Source: Fodinibacter sp038258215 (GTDB lineage Bacteria > Actinomycetota > Actinomycetes > Actinomycetales > Dermatophilaceae). From it: a DNA stretch of 64,000 nt. The position numbers and the translations under genes are program-made. The notes under the pieces were generated by a model that searched no databases, had not been told where the DNA came from, and saw only the letters and a list, made by a program, of their open reading frames with translations. Where the stretch lies: the NCBI GenBank assembly GCA_038258215.1, contig JBBSQC010000004.1, positions 74,993-138,992 of the forward strand, given 5' to 3'. Shown here in pieces: positions 1 to 7,681 of this stretch; position 1 is the stretch's first letter; each line of letters starts with the position of its first letter.

Positions 1-828
1 GCCGAGGGGGCGCCGGTGGGTCGCGCGCTGAGCCGGCCCCTCGACGAGGCCGCCCGGCTGCTGCGCCAGCGTCGTCGCGCACCACTTTCGGCCGACACCC
101 TGCTGTGGCGCATAGGAGGTGGGGGCCTGGTCGTGGTCGCCCTGCTCATGGTTGCGGTCGTGCCGCTGGGGGCGTGGGTGGTCTCCGACCTCGACGTCGG
201 CGTCGTCTGGTTCAACACCATGGACGTCGCGGTCTGGGCGCTGGTGTGGCTCACCGGGTGGGGCGCGAACTCGGTGCACTCCCTCGTGGGCGGTTACCGC
301 TTCCTCGCCCTCGCCCTCGCCTACGAGCTGCCGCTGATGTTCGCGCTGGTCACCCCGGCCGTGGGTGCGGCCAGCCTGAACGTGGGGGAGGTTGCGGCGG
401 CCCAGCACTCCTTGTGGTTCGTCGTGTGGATGCCGGTCGCGTTCGGCGTCTACTGCCTGGGCGTCGTCGCGTTCTCGGTGTGGGGCCCGTTCACCCCGCC
501 GGCCGGGGCCGACATCGCGGGTGGCGTGCACTCAGAGCTCAGCGGTGTCGACCGGTTGCTCGTCCAGGCCGGCCGGTACGCGCTGCTCGCGGCCGGGGCC
601 GCGTTCGCGGTGCCCATGTTCCTCGGCGGCGGCGAGGGCCCGTTGCTGCCCGGCTGGGCGTGGGTGCTGGTGAAGGCCGCGACGCTGCTCGCCGTCCTGG
701 TCTGGCTTCGCCGGCGGCTTCCGGCGGTGCGGCCCGACCTGCTCATGGAGGTCGGGTGGGTCGTGCTGCTGCCTGCGGTGCTCGTCCAGGACCTCGTGGT
801 CGCCGTCGTCGTGGCCTGGCGGGGGTGA
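1..828 (+). CDS. nuoH: NADH-quinone oxidoreductase subunit H, 5' truncated by window
   Basis: C-terminal 275 residues of the quinone-site membrane subunit of complex I. The frame is open from base 1, so the GTG at 16 is probably internal and the true start lies upstream. About seven membrane segments are visible, and the NuoH signatures GWGANS, LAYELPLMFAL and SELSG are present. The normally acidic loop (PFDLPEAEAELV in typical family members) reads PFTPPAGADIAG at about 487-522, so the conserved carboxylates of that loop are gone. The next gene is nuoJ, four bases downstream, where nuoI is normally found. The family is clear from order and motifs. Whether the complex uses NADH is not shown here. 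Confidence 0.9.
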   Translation, partial: AEGAPVGRALSRPLDEAARLLRQRRRAPLSADTLLWRIGGGGLVVVALLMVAVVPLGAWVVSDLDVGVVWFNTMDVAVWALVWLTGWGANSVHSLVGGYRFLALALAYELPLMFALVTPAVGAASLNVGEVAAAQHSLWFVVWMPVAFGVYCLGVVAFSVWGPFTPPAGADIAGGVHSELSGVDRLLVQAGRYALLAAGAAFAVPMFLGGGEGPLLPGWAWVLVKAATLLAVLVWLRRRLPAVRPDLLMEVGWVVLLPAVLVQDLVVAVVVAWRG

Positions 829-832
829 GCGG

Positions 833-1396
833 GTGTTGGTCGACGTGACGTTCTGGGTGCTCGGTGTGGTGGCCGTGGCCTCGGCCGCGGCAGTCTTCGT
901 CGTCGACTCGATGGCGCGGGCGACCTACGCCCTCGCCATGTCCTTCATCGCCGTCGGGTTCGTACTCGTGCTGATGCAGCAGAACTACACGGGCATTGTC
1001 ACCGTGCTGATGATGCTCATGGAGATGGCGATCATGGCGGTCTACATGGTGATGTTCATGGGCATGAACCCGGCTCTGATGCCCATGTCGATGGTGCACG
1101 ACAAGCGGGCCGCCCTGGGGCTGGCCGTCTCCGCGTTCCTCGTGCTGGGCTGCGGCGCACTGCTGGTCGACTGGCCGGTCCGCCGTGGTGTGCCCGCGCC
1201 GGACGTCACCGCGGCGCTCGGTGACGCCCTGATGGGGGAGCAGATGCTCGTGATGGTCGGCGTCAGTCCGGTGATGGTGGCGACCATCGTCGGTGGCGTC
1301 GTGCTCGCGGCCCATCGCACCCGCTACGACCGGTTCGGCGACGACCTGGACCAGCGCCCGCCCCGCGACCCCCAACGCGGGGGAGTGGGCCGATGA
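833..1396 (+). CDS. nuoJ: NADH-quinone oxidoreductase subunit J
   Basis: 187-residue membrane subunit of complex I with five predicted helices. The segment YTGIVTVLMMLMEMAIM corresponds to the flexible TM3 of NuoJ, and the LVMVGVSP helix follows after a loop. The GTG at 833 is used because it follows the nuoH stop by four bases; a TTG at 836 is an alternative. The 3' end overlaps nuoK by four bases (ATGA), implying translational coupling. The segment is unusually Met-rich (about 1010-1095). The C-terminus ends in a charged tail. Confidence 0.9.
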   Translation: MLVDVTFWVLGVVAVASAAAVFVVDSMARATYALAMSFIAVGFVLVLMQQNYTGIVTVLMMLMEMAIMAVYMVMFMGMNPALMPMSMVHDKRAALGLAVSAFLVLGCGALLVDWPVRRGVPAPDVTAALGDALMGEQMLVMVGVSPVMVATIVGGVVLAAHRTRYDRFGDDLDQRPPRDPQRGGVGR

Positions 1397-1695
1397 CCCT
1401 GCAGCTCGTGCTCCTGATGGCCGCGGCCCTGTTCGCCGTGGGGCTCTATGGCGCGATCTCCCAACAGGTCGTCGTCATGGTGATGATGGGCCTGGAGGTC
1501 ATGGTCAACGCCGTCATCCTCGCGGCCGGCGCCATGTGGTGGTTCCTGGCCCCCGACCCCACCGGGCAGGTGTTGCTGCTCGTCGTGCTCGCCGCGATGA
1601 CCGTCGAGATGGCCACCGGATTCGCCGTCGCCACGCTGCTGCACCGGCACCGGGGCAGCGACATGACGGACTCCGCGACGGACCTCGCGCGATGA
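1393..1695 (+). CDS. nuoK: NADH-quinone oxidoreductase subunit K
   Basis: 100 residues, the usual NuoK length, with three membrane helices. Both glutamates that the family uses in lateral proton transfer are present: one in MGLEVMVNAVIL (TM2) and one in AMTVEMATGFAVA (TM3). The start ATG lies inside the nuoJ stop (overlap 1393-1396). It is followed after 16 bases by nuoL in the same operon. Confidence 0.93.
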   Translation: MTLQLVLLMAAALFAVGLYGAISQQVVVMVMMGLEVMVNAVILAAGAMWWFLAPDPTGQVLLLVVLAAMTVEMATGFAVATLLHRHRGSDMTDSATDLAR

Positions 1696-1711
1696 AGGGC
1701 CGGGGGACTCC

Positions 1712-3577
1712 GTGACCGACACCATCGCGCAGGCGTGCCTGTGGGCGCTCGTCGGTCTGCCCGCCGTCGCGGGCGCCGCCGTGCTGCTCGGCGCGCGACC
1801 CGGTTCCGAGCGCGTCGCACCCCACGCCGGGGTCTCCGTCGCCGCCGTGACTGCCGCGCTGGCCGTCTTCGTCGCGGTGACGAGACCCACCGTCGCCGTG
1901 CCGTTCGTGGCCGGGGCCGACCTCGGGCTCGGCGTCGACGGGCTCGCCGCGGTGGTCGCTCCGACCGTGGCCGTGGTCGCGGCGCTGACCCTCGTCGCCG
2001 GGGCGGCCGACGTGCGCGAGTCCCGGGCCCGGTTCCACGGGCTCATGCTCGTCTTCGTCGCGGCGGCCCTGATGACGGTGACCGCCACCACGGTGCCGGC
2101 CCTGCTCCTGGCCTGGGAGGTGATGGGCGCGACGTCCTACGCACTCATCGGTCTCGCCTGGCGCGACGAACGCAAGGTTGCTTCCGGGCTCACGGCGTTC
2201 CTCACCACCCGGGCCGCGGACCTCGGCCTCTACGTCGCCGCTGCGGCCGCGTTCGCCGGGGGGGCGGGTCTGGGTCTTGACACGCTCGCGAACGCCTCGC
2301 CGGGGTGGCGCGACGTGCTCGCGCTCGGGGTGCTCGTCGCCGCCCTGGGCAAGGCGGCCCAGCTCGTGCTGGCGTTCTGGCTCTCCCGGGCGATGGACGG
2401 CCCGAGCCCGGTGAGTGCCCTGTTGCACTCCGCCGCGATGGTCGCCATGGGCGGCTACCTGCTGCTGCGCCTCTCCCCGCTGCTTCAGGCCACGTCCTGG
2501 GCGGGGCCCGCAGCCGCCTGGGCGGGTGCGCTGACCACGGTGGCGCTCGGCGTCGTCGCCGTCGGCCAGCGCGACCTCAAACAGCTGCTCGCCGCCTCCA
2601 CCTCCGCCCAGCTCGGCTTCGTCGTCATGGCGGGCGGTCTGGGCGCGGTGACGGCGGGCACCGCACACCTCGTCGCGCACGCCGCGACCAAGGCCGCGCT
2701 CTTCCTCGCGGCCGGTGCGTGGTTGTCGGCGCTCGGCACCAAGCAGCTCGACGGGCTGCGCGGTGCGGTGGCCGGCTGGCCCGTCGTCCGTGTGGCGGCG
2801 AGCGTGGCGCTGCTCAGCCTCGCGGGTGTGCCGCCGCTGTCACTGTGGGCGACCAAGGACCTCGTGCTCGCGGCCGCGCTCGAACAGTCGCCGGCCCTGT
2901 ATGCCGTGGGGCTGCTCGGCGCCGCGGTTTCCGCGGCCTACGCCGGCACGGTGCTCCGGGTGCTGTGGGCGCCGGTCGGAGCCGGCGAGCGGACGACAGC
3001 GGCGAGGCTGCAGGGCGCGGAGGAGGAGCCGCGAGGCGCGGTGCCCGCCGCGCTGACGGCATCCGTCGTGGTCCTGGCCGCCGGGGCCGCCGCACTCGGG
3101 GTGTTCGGCGTGCCGGCCGTCGCGAGCGAGCTGGCCGGCACCCTCGGAGCCGCCGTGGTGCAGCCAGGCGCTCCCGAGCTCGTCCTCTCCTCCACGCTGT
3201 CCCTCTCCGTCGTCGCCCTCGTCTGGTTCCGGCCGTTCCCGCGACCCCGCTGGGCGCTGTCCTGGCTGGGTCTCGAGCAGGCAGCCCACGTGACCGTCGT
3301 CCGACCGACGCTCGCCATGGCGCGGACGTTGGACCGGGCGGACCACCTGCTCGACCACGGCATCCACGCTGTGGCCACCGGCACGGTCACGATCGCCCGC
3401 GGCGCCGGGGCGGTCGACGTGCGGTTCGTTCACGGGGCGGTGCTCGGCGTGGCCGGGCGAGTGCGTCGGGCCGGGGCGCTGGCTCGGCGTCCGCAGACAG
3501 GTCAGCTGCACCAGTACTACGTCCAGGCCGTCGTGCTCGTCGCGATCGCCACCGTGCTCCTCGTCGTCGTGAGGTGA
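1712..3577 (+). CDS. nuoL: NADH-quinone oxidoreductase subunit L (antiporter-like)
   Basis: 621-residue antiporter-like proton-pumping subunit. The key TM5 glutamate is kept (WEVMG, residue 136) and so is the TM7 lysine (LGKAAQ, residue 214), followed by the family motif AMDGPSPVSALLHSA. Further features are QRDLKQLLAAST and a long amphipathic C-terminal region ending in a last helix, as expected of NuoL. The start is GTG at 1712, four bases after a G-rich Shine-Dalgarno-like stretch. Of the three antiporter-like subunits in this operon it is the only one that keeps the normal TM5 glutamate. Confidence 0.93.
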   Translation: MTDTIAQACLWALVGLPAVAGAAVLLGARPGSERVAPHAGVSVAAVTAALAVFVAVTRPTVAVPFVAGADLGLGVDGLAAVVAPTVAVVAALTLVAGAADVRESRARFHGLMLVFVAAALMTVTATTVPALLLAWEVMGATSYALIGLAWRDERKVASGLTAFLTTRAADLGLYVAAAAAFAGGAGLGLDTLANASPGWRDVLALGVLVAALGKAAQLVLAFWLSRAMDGPSPVSALLHSAAMVAMGGYLLLRLSPLLQATSWAGPAAAWAGALTTVALGVVAVGQRDLKQLLAASTSAQLGFVVMAGGLGAVTAGTAHLVAHAATKAALFLAAGAWLSALGTKQLDGLRGAVAGWPVVRVAASVALLSLAGVPPLSLWATKDLVLAAALEQSPALYAVGLLGAAVSAAYAGTVLRVLWAPVGAGERTTAARLQGAEEEPRGAVPAALTASVVVLAAGAAALGVFGVPAVASELAGTLGAAVVQPGAPELVLSSTLSLSVVALVWFRPFPRPRWALSWLGLEQAAHVTVVRPTLAMARTLDRADHLLDHGIHAVATGTVTIARGAGAVDVRFVHGAVLGVAGRVRRAGALARRPQTGQLHQYYVQAVVLVAIATVLLVVVR

Positions 3578-3581
3578 CCCC

Positions 3582-5066
3582 GTGCTCTCGCTGACCATCT
3601 TCTTCCCGCTCGCTGCCTCAGTCCTGCTCCTGGTCCCCGGGGTCGGGGCCGCAGCGCGGTGGCTGTGGGTCGCGGCGTCGGCCGTCGAGGTCGCGCTCGT
3701 CGGTGTCCTGTGGTGGCGCTACGAGACCCCGGCCGGAGGCTCGCTCGCCTTCGACCAGAAGGTGGCATGGATTCCGGGTGTGAACAGCAGCTACCACGTC
3801 GGGCTCGACGGACTCTCCCTGCCGCTCGTCGCGATGACCGCCATCGTGTTCCTGGCGTGTGCGGTCTACTCGCTGCGCGATGACGACCGGCCCGCGTCAC
3901 GCGCGGCGTTGTTCCTGGGTCTGCAGAGCGTCTGCACCGGGCTCTTCGCCGCCGCCGACCTCATCCTCTTCTTCGTCTTCTTCGACCTCTCGATTGTGGG
4001 GATGTACGTCGTCATCGCAGGATGGGGGCATGGGGACCGCGCGCGCTCGGCGCTCACCTTCTTCCTCTACACCTTCTTGGGCTCACTGGCCCTCCTCGCC
4101 GGGTTCATCGGGCTCTACGTGGCCGCCGACCCGCACACCTTCGACATGGTCGAGCTCGCCCGGCAGGACCCCTTCGCCGGGGGCGGGACCGAGGGTGTCG
4201 TGGTGCTCGGAGCGATCCTCCTCGGGCTTGCCGTCAAGACCCCGACCGTCCCCTTCCACACCTGGCTGCCACCGGCGCACACGGACGCGCCCGCGGTGGG
4301 GTCGGCCGTGCTCGCCGGGGTGCTGCTCAAGCTCGGCGCCTACGGCTTCGTCCGGCTCGGCATGCAGCTCCTCCCCGACGCCTGGCGGTCGTGGGCCTGG
4401 GTCGTGCTCGGCGTGGGCATCGTGTCGGTGCTCTGGGGGGCGCTGGTGGCGCTCGCCCAGCGTGACCTCAAGCGAATGATCGCCTACACCTCGGTGAACC
4501 ACATGGGTTACGTCGTGCTCGCCGTGGGCGCGGCAGGGATCGTGGCCGGCGACACCGCGCAGGCCCGGGGGGTCGCGATCACGGGGGCCGTCACCCAGAT
4601 GGTGAGCCATGGCCTCATCACCGCCGCGCTGGTCCTCCTGGCCGGGTTGTTCCTCGACCGCTCCGGCTCCTACGCGATCGCCGACTTCGGTGGGCTCGCG
4701 GACCGGGCTCCGCGCACGGCGGTGCTGTTCGCGGTCGCCGTCTTCGCCTCGCTCGGCCTACCCGCCTTCTCGGGGTTCATCGCCGAGTTCCAGATCTTCA
4801 CCGGCAGCATCGCGGCGGTGCCGGTGAGCGCGGTGGCGCTGCTCGGCATCCTCATCATCGCCGGGGTGCTGCTGTGGACGTTCCAGCGCCTCTTCACCGG
4901 CGAGACCAGGGGCAAGGCGGTCGGATTCACCGACGTGCGGCCCCACGAAGCCTGGGCCGTCGCGCCGCTGCTGGTCCTTTCACTGGTCATCGGTCTCGTG
5001 CCCCGACCGTTGCTGGACGTCATCGAGCCAGCGGCCACCGCCGTCGTCGCGACGTTGGGCGGATAG
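3582..5066 (+). CDS. nuoM: NADH-quinone oxidoreductase subunit M (antiporter-like)
   Basis: 494-residue antiporter-like subunit. Family motifs are VKTPTVPFHTWLPPAHTDAP (channel lysine 219) and AQRDLKRMIAYTSVNHMGY. The TM5 position usually held by glutamate (FFWE in many homologues) is aspartate here (FVFFDLSIVGMY, residue 135). A shorter acid may still be protonatable, so loss of pumping cannot be inferred from this alone. The GTG start lies four bases after the nuoL stop, and the stop is followed closely by nuoN. Confidence 0.92.
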   Translation: MLSLTIFFPLAASVLLLVPGVGAAARWLWVAASAVEVALVGVLWWRYETPAGGSLAFDQKVAWIPGVNSSYHVGLDGLSLPLVAMTAIVFLACAVYSLRDDDRPASRAALFLGLQSVCTGLFAAADLILFFVFFDLSIVGMYVVIAGWGHGDRARSALTFFLYTFLGSLALLAGFIGLYVAADPHTFDMVELARQDPFAGGGTEGVVVLGAILLGLAVKTPTVPFHTWLPPAHTDAPAVGSAVLAGVLLKLGAYGFVRLGMQLLPDAWRSWAWVVLGVGIVSVLWGALVALAQRDLKRMIAYTSVNHMGYVVLAVGAAGIVAGDTAQARGVAITGAVTQMVSHGLITAALVLLAGLFLDRSGSYAIADFGGLADRAPRTAVLFAVAVFASLGLPAFSGFIAEFQIFTGSIAAVPVSAVALLGILIIAGVLLWTFQRLFTGETRGKAVGFTDVRPHEAWAVAPLLVLSLVIGLVPRPLLDVIEPAATAVVATLGG

Positions 5067-5083
5067 CAGCGGTGGGTTCTTCG

Positions 5084-6487
5084 ATGGCGATGCGGCCGCT
5101 GGCGATGCTGCCCGAGATCCTCCTCTTCGGCGGGGGCCTCGTCTGCCTGCTCGGCGGCTCCTTCACCCCCCGGCGCCGCCAGTGGGTGCTGCGAGCGGTC
5201 GCGGCCGCGGCCCTGCTCGGGTCGGTGGTCGCGGCGCTCATCGGGGCGGATGCCGGTGGCACGGCCTTCGAGGGAGCCTTCGCCGTGGACGTGGGGACGA
5301 CCACGGCCCGAGTCGTCGCAGCCCTCGCGACCGGCTTCGTGCTCGTCCTCGCCGGTGACGAGATCTCCGGCGATGACCGCGAGAGCGAGACCTACTGCCT
5401 GCTCCTCCTCGCAACCGCAGGGACTCTGGTGCTGGCCGGCGCCCGCGACCTCCTCGTCCTGGCCGTCGGCTTCCTCCTCGCGAGCATCCCGCTCTACGCC
5501 CTCGTAGGCCTGGGGCGCACGGCGCGGGCTGCGGAGGCGGCACTGAAGACCTATCTCATCGGGGCCCTGTTCGGGATCGTCACGCTGCTCGGGGTGACGC
5601 TGCTCTACGGGGTCGGGGGCACCACGGCATACTCGGATCTCGCCTCCGCCCTGAGCCAGGCCCCGACCGCGGTCGTCGCAGCCGGGTTTGTCGCGGTCGT
5701 CTCCGGGCTGGCGTTCAAGGCCGGTAGCGTGCCGGCGCACTTCTGGGTGCCGGACGCCGCCGAGGGTTCGACGGCGCTGACGGCCGCCTTCATCACCACA
5801 GTGCCCAAGATCGGTGCCGTGATCGCCACCTACCGCCTGGTGCTGGCGCTCCCGGACACGCTCGCGTGGGGGGTGCTCGTCGGTGTCCTCGCCGTCGCGA
5901 GCATGACCCTGGGGAACCTAGCCGCCTTCGGGCAGGACGACCCTCGCCGACTGCTCGGCTGGTCGACCGTCAGCCAGGTGGGCTACCTGCTCGTCCCCGT
6001 CGCCGTGGCCGGACGCAGCGACCTCGCCCTACCCTCGATGCTGCTCTACCTCACCGGGTATGCCGTGACGAACCTCGCCGCCTTCGCCGTGACCGCTGCG
6101 CTGCCCTCGGTGCGCGACCTGTCCGGCTACGCCGGGCTGGTCCGGGCGCGGCCCGCCCTGGCCATCGCACTGGTCGTCGCGCTCCTCGGCCTGGTCGGCA
6201 CACCGCCGACGGTCGTCTTCGTCGGCAAGCTCACGACGGCGACCGCCGCCTGGGACGGCGGGATGCCGTGGCTCACCGTCACCGTGCTCGTGAACAGCCT
6301 GCTGTCACTCTTCTACTACCTCCGGTGGATCGCGCCGGCGCTGCGGCGGGATGCTCCTGGCGCCGAGCTGGGTTCGCCGCTGCGCGGGTCTGCGTGGGCT
6401 GCGGTCTCGGCCTGCGGGGTCTCGGTGCTGCTCGGTCTGTTCGCGGGCCCCCTGTGGGACCTGCTGGGTGGTTCGCTCGTCACCTGA
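5084..6487 (+). CDS. nuoN: NADH-quinone oxidoreductase subunit N (antiporter-like)
   Basis: 467-residue antiporter-like subunit. The ATG at 5084 is chosen because GGTGGG sits about seven bases before it; GTG at 5072 is in frame and also possible. The lysine motif LAFKAGSVPAHFWVPDAAEG (K212) is normal. The TM5 region reads DLLVLAVGFLLASIPLY, where homologues such as mycobacterial NuoN read LFVALEVLSLPLY, so the TM5 glutamate is replaced by leucine (residue 131). The frame stays open well upstream into nuoM, but that extension lacks family similarity. This is the last gene of the visible nuo operon. Confidence 0.9.
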   Translation: MAMRPLAMLPEILLFGGGLVCLLGGSFTPRRRQWVLRAVAAAALLGSVVAALIGADAGGTAFEGAFAVDVGTTTARVVAALATGFVLVLAGDEISGDDRESETYCLLLLATAGTLVLAGARDLLVLAVGFLLASIPLYALVGLGRTARAAEAALKTYLIGALFGIVTLLGVTLLYGVGGTTAYSDLASALSQAPTAVVAAGFVAVVSGLAFKAGSVPAHFWVPDAAEGSTALTAAFITTVPKIGAVIATYRLVLALPDTLAWGVLVGVLAVASMTLGNLAAFGQDDPRRLLGWSTVSQVGYLLVPVAVAGRSDLALPSMLLYLTGYAVTNLAAFAVTAALPSVRDLSGYAGLVRARPALAIALVVALLGLVGTPPTVVFVGKLTTATAAWDGGMPWLTVTVLVNSLLSLFYYLRWIAPALRRDAPGAELGSPLRGSAWAAVSACGVSVLLGLFAGPLWDLLGGSLVT

Positions 6488-6504
6488 TGGGGCCGGTGCT
6501 GGCA

Positions 6505-6526
6505 CCTTCACGGAACCTTCATCGAA
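6505..6526 (+). promoter_or_regulatory. Direct repeat of 11 bp before the DUF305 gene
   Basis: CCTTCACGGAA is followed immediately by CCTTCATCGAA (9 of 11 identical), 70 bases before the DUF305 lipoprotein start. Head-to-tail 11-bp repeats are a typical layout of OmpR/PhoB-family response regulator sites, so a two-component regulator is plausible. No regulator gene is visible nearby and the assignment is inference. Confidence 0.4.
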
Positions 6527-6596
6527 CGGAAACCGCCCGTGCCACACGGACGGGAGACGCTGAAGAACCAGCCAGAACAGACCAAGGAGCACGCAC

Positions 6597-7184
6597 GTGA
6601 CCAGAACCATCACCGGTCGAATGGCCGCAGCGGGCGCGGGACTTCTCCTCGCCCTCGGCGTGGCCGGGTGCGGGACCAGCGACGACGCGTCCCCGGCGTC
6701 CGGCTCGACGGTGAGCGCACCGGCGAGGACGGCGGCTCCCGGGGACGTTCAGTTCGCCCAGATGATGGTTCCTCACCACGAACAGGCTGTGGAGATGGCC
6801 GAACTGGCCCTGGACGATCGGGCCGGTGCTTCCAGTGAGGTCAAGGGACTGGCCGACCAGATCGCGACCGCCCAGGAGCCGGAGATCGCCATGATGACCG
6901 GCTGGATGTCGGAGTGGGGGGCCACCACCGCTATGGGCATGGACCACGACATGGACGGGATGATGAGCGACCAGCAGATGGGCGACCTGTCCACTGCGAC
7001 GGGACCCGACTTCGACCGGCAGTGGCTCAGCATGATGATCCAGCACCACGAGGGAGCCCTGTCGATGGCCGACGCCGTGCTCAGCACCACCAACGACCCA
7101 CGGGTCAGCGATCTGGCTCAGAAGATCATGCGGGGACAGAAGGCGGAGATCTCGACGATGCAGGGCTTGCTCCGAACCGCGTGA
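6597..7184 (+). CDS. DUF305 lipoprotein, probable copper/metal-binding
   Basis: 195-residue exported protein. The N-terminus has a lipoprotein signal (LALGVAGC, cysteine at residue 25) followed by a Ser/Ala-rich linker. Two DUF305 halves follow, each with a QMMxxHHE-type motif (FAQMMVPHHEQAVEMAE and LSMMIQHHEGALSMA), separated by a Met/His/Asp-rich loop (MGMDHDMDGMMSD). DUF305 is a ferritin-like four-helix family, and several characterised members bind copper. The start is GTG at 6597 with AAGGAG eight bases upstream. It is probably transcribed on its own, since the gap after nuoN is 109 bases and holds a direct repeat. Confidence 0.88.
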   Translation: MTRTITGRMAAAGAGLLLALGVAGCGTSDDASPASGSTVSAPARTAAPGDVQFAQMMVPHHEQAVEMAELALDDRAGASSEVKGLADQIATAQEPEIAMMTGWMSEWGATTAMGMDHDMDGMMSDQQMGDLSTATGPDFDRQWLSMMIQHHEGALSMADAVLSTTNDPRVSDLAQKIMRGQKAEISTMQGLLRTA

Positions 7185-7207
7185 CTGCCTGGGTGACGCG
7201 ACACTCC

Positions 7208-7230
7208 TCGTTCCCCGCGCCTCGGAACGA
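7208..7230. terminator. Hairpin between convergent genes
   Basis: TCGTTCC (7208-7214) and GGAACGA (7224-7230) form a perfect 7-bp stem with a nine-base loop. It lies between the stops of the DUF305 gene (plus) and the small membrane protein (minus), so it could terminate both. There is no U-tract, which is common in high-GC actinobacteria. Confidence 0.4.
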
Positions 7231-7255
7231 CACAGAGCGTGCGGCTCCGGCCGGG

Positions 7256-7681
7256 TCACTCGAGCGGCGCGTCCGCCTGCCGGCGCCGTCGAAGGGCCAC
7301 CACCGCCGTGGTGCCGAGCACCAGGACGACCAGCACGGCATACCCCATGACGTAGTTGCGGTCGAGCAGGGTGGGGTTGTCCGGCCTCGCCCCGGGCTTG
7401 TCGAGCACCGGCACCGCGATGAGCGTGAGCGGCCCGAGCACGACGAGCGCCCACATCAGTGGCACGCGCAGCCACGGCTCGGCACGGCGGGCGGCGAGCA
7501 CCCCGACGAGCACGACCACCGGCGCGATGATGCCGTCGTGGATCACCAGCCCGCCGACCACCCAGACCAGGACAGCGACGATCTGGTCCATGCCGAGGGC
7601 GATGAGCCGGAGCGCGCCGTAGACCGCGCCGGCCACTCCCAGCGCGATGAGGACTCCCCTCGTGGCGGCCGATGTGCTCAC
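7256..7681 (-). CDS. Small four-helix membrane protein of unknown function
   Basis: 141 residues with four predicted membrane helices and an Arg-rich C-terminal tail (ALRRRRQADAPLE). No family recognised. The GTG start at 7681 overlaps the stop of the upstream molybdopterin oxidoreductase gene by four bases (GTGA), so it is translationally coupled to it and may act with it as a membrane partner. A longer open frame upstream in the same phase is antisense-type noise and was not used. Confidence 0.75.
   Translation of the reverse strand: MSTSAATRGVLIALGVAGAVYGALRLIALGMDQIVAVLVWVVGGLVIHDGIIAPVVVLVGVLAARRAEPWLRVPLMWALVVLGPLTLIAVPVLDKPGARPDNPTLLDRNYVMGYAVLVVLVLGTTAVVALRRRRQADAPLE

Noticed and set aside
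1324..2680. Long minus-strand open frames opposite nuoK/nuoL
   Set aside because: Their products are Arg/Pro/Ala/His-rich with no domains, as expected for antisense frames of GC-rich genes; the plus-strand genes have clear family motifs.
4874..5083. Upstream extension of nuoN into nuoM
   Set aside because: The extension is Arg-rich, lacks NuoN similarity and would overlap nuoM by nearly 200 bases; starts at 5072 or 5084 are near the nuoM stop.
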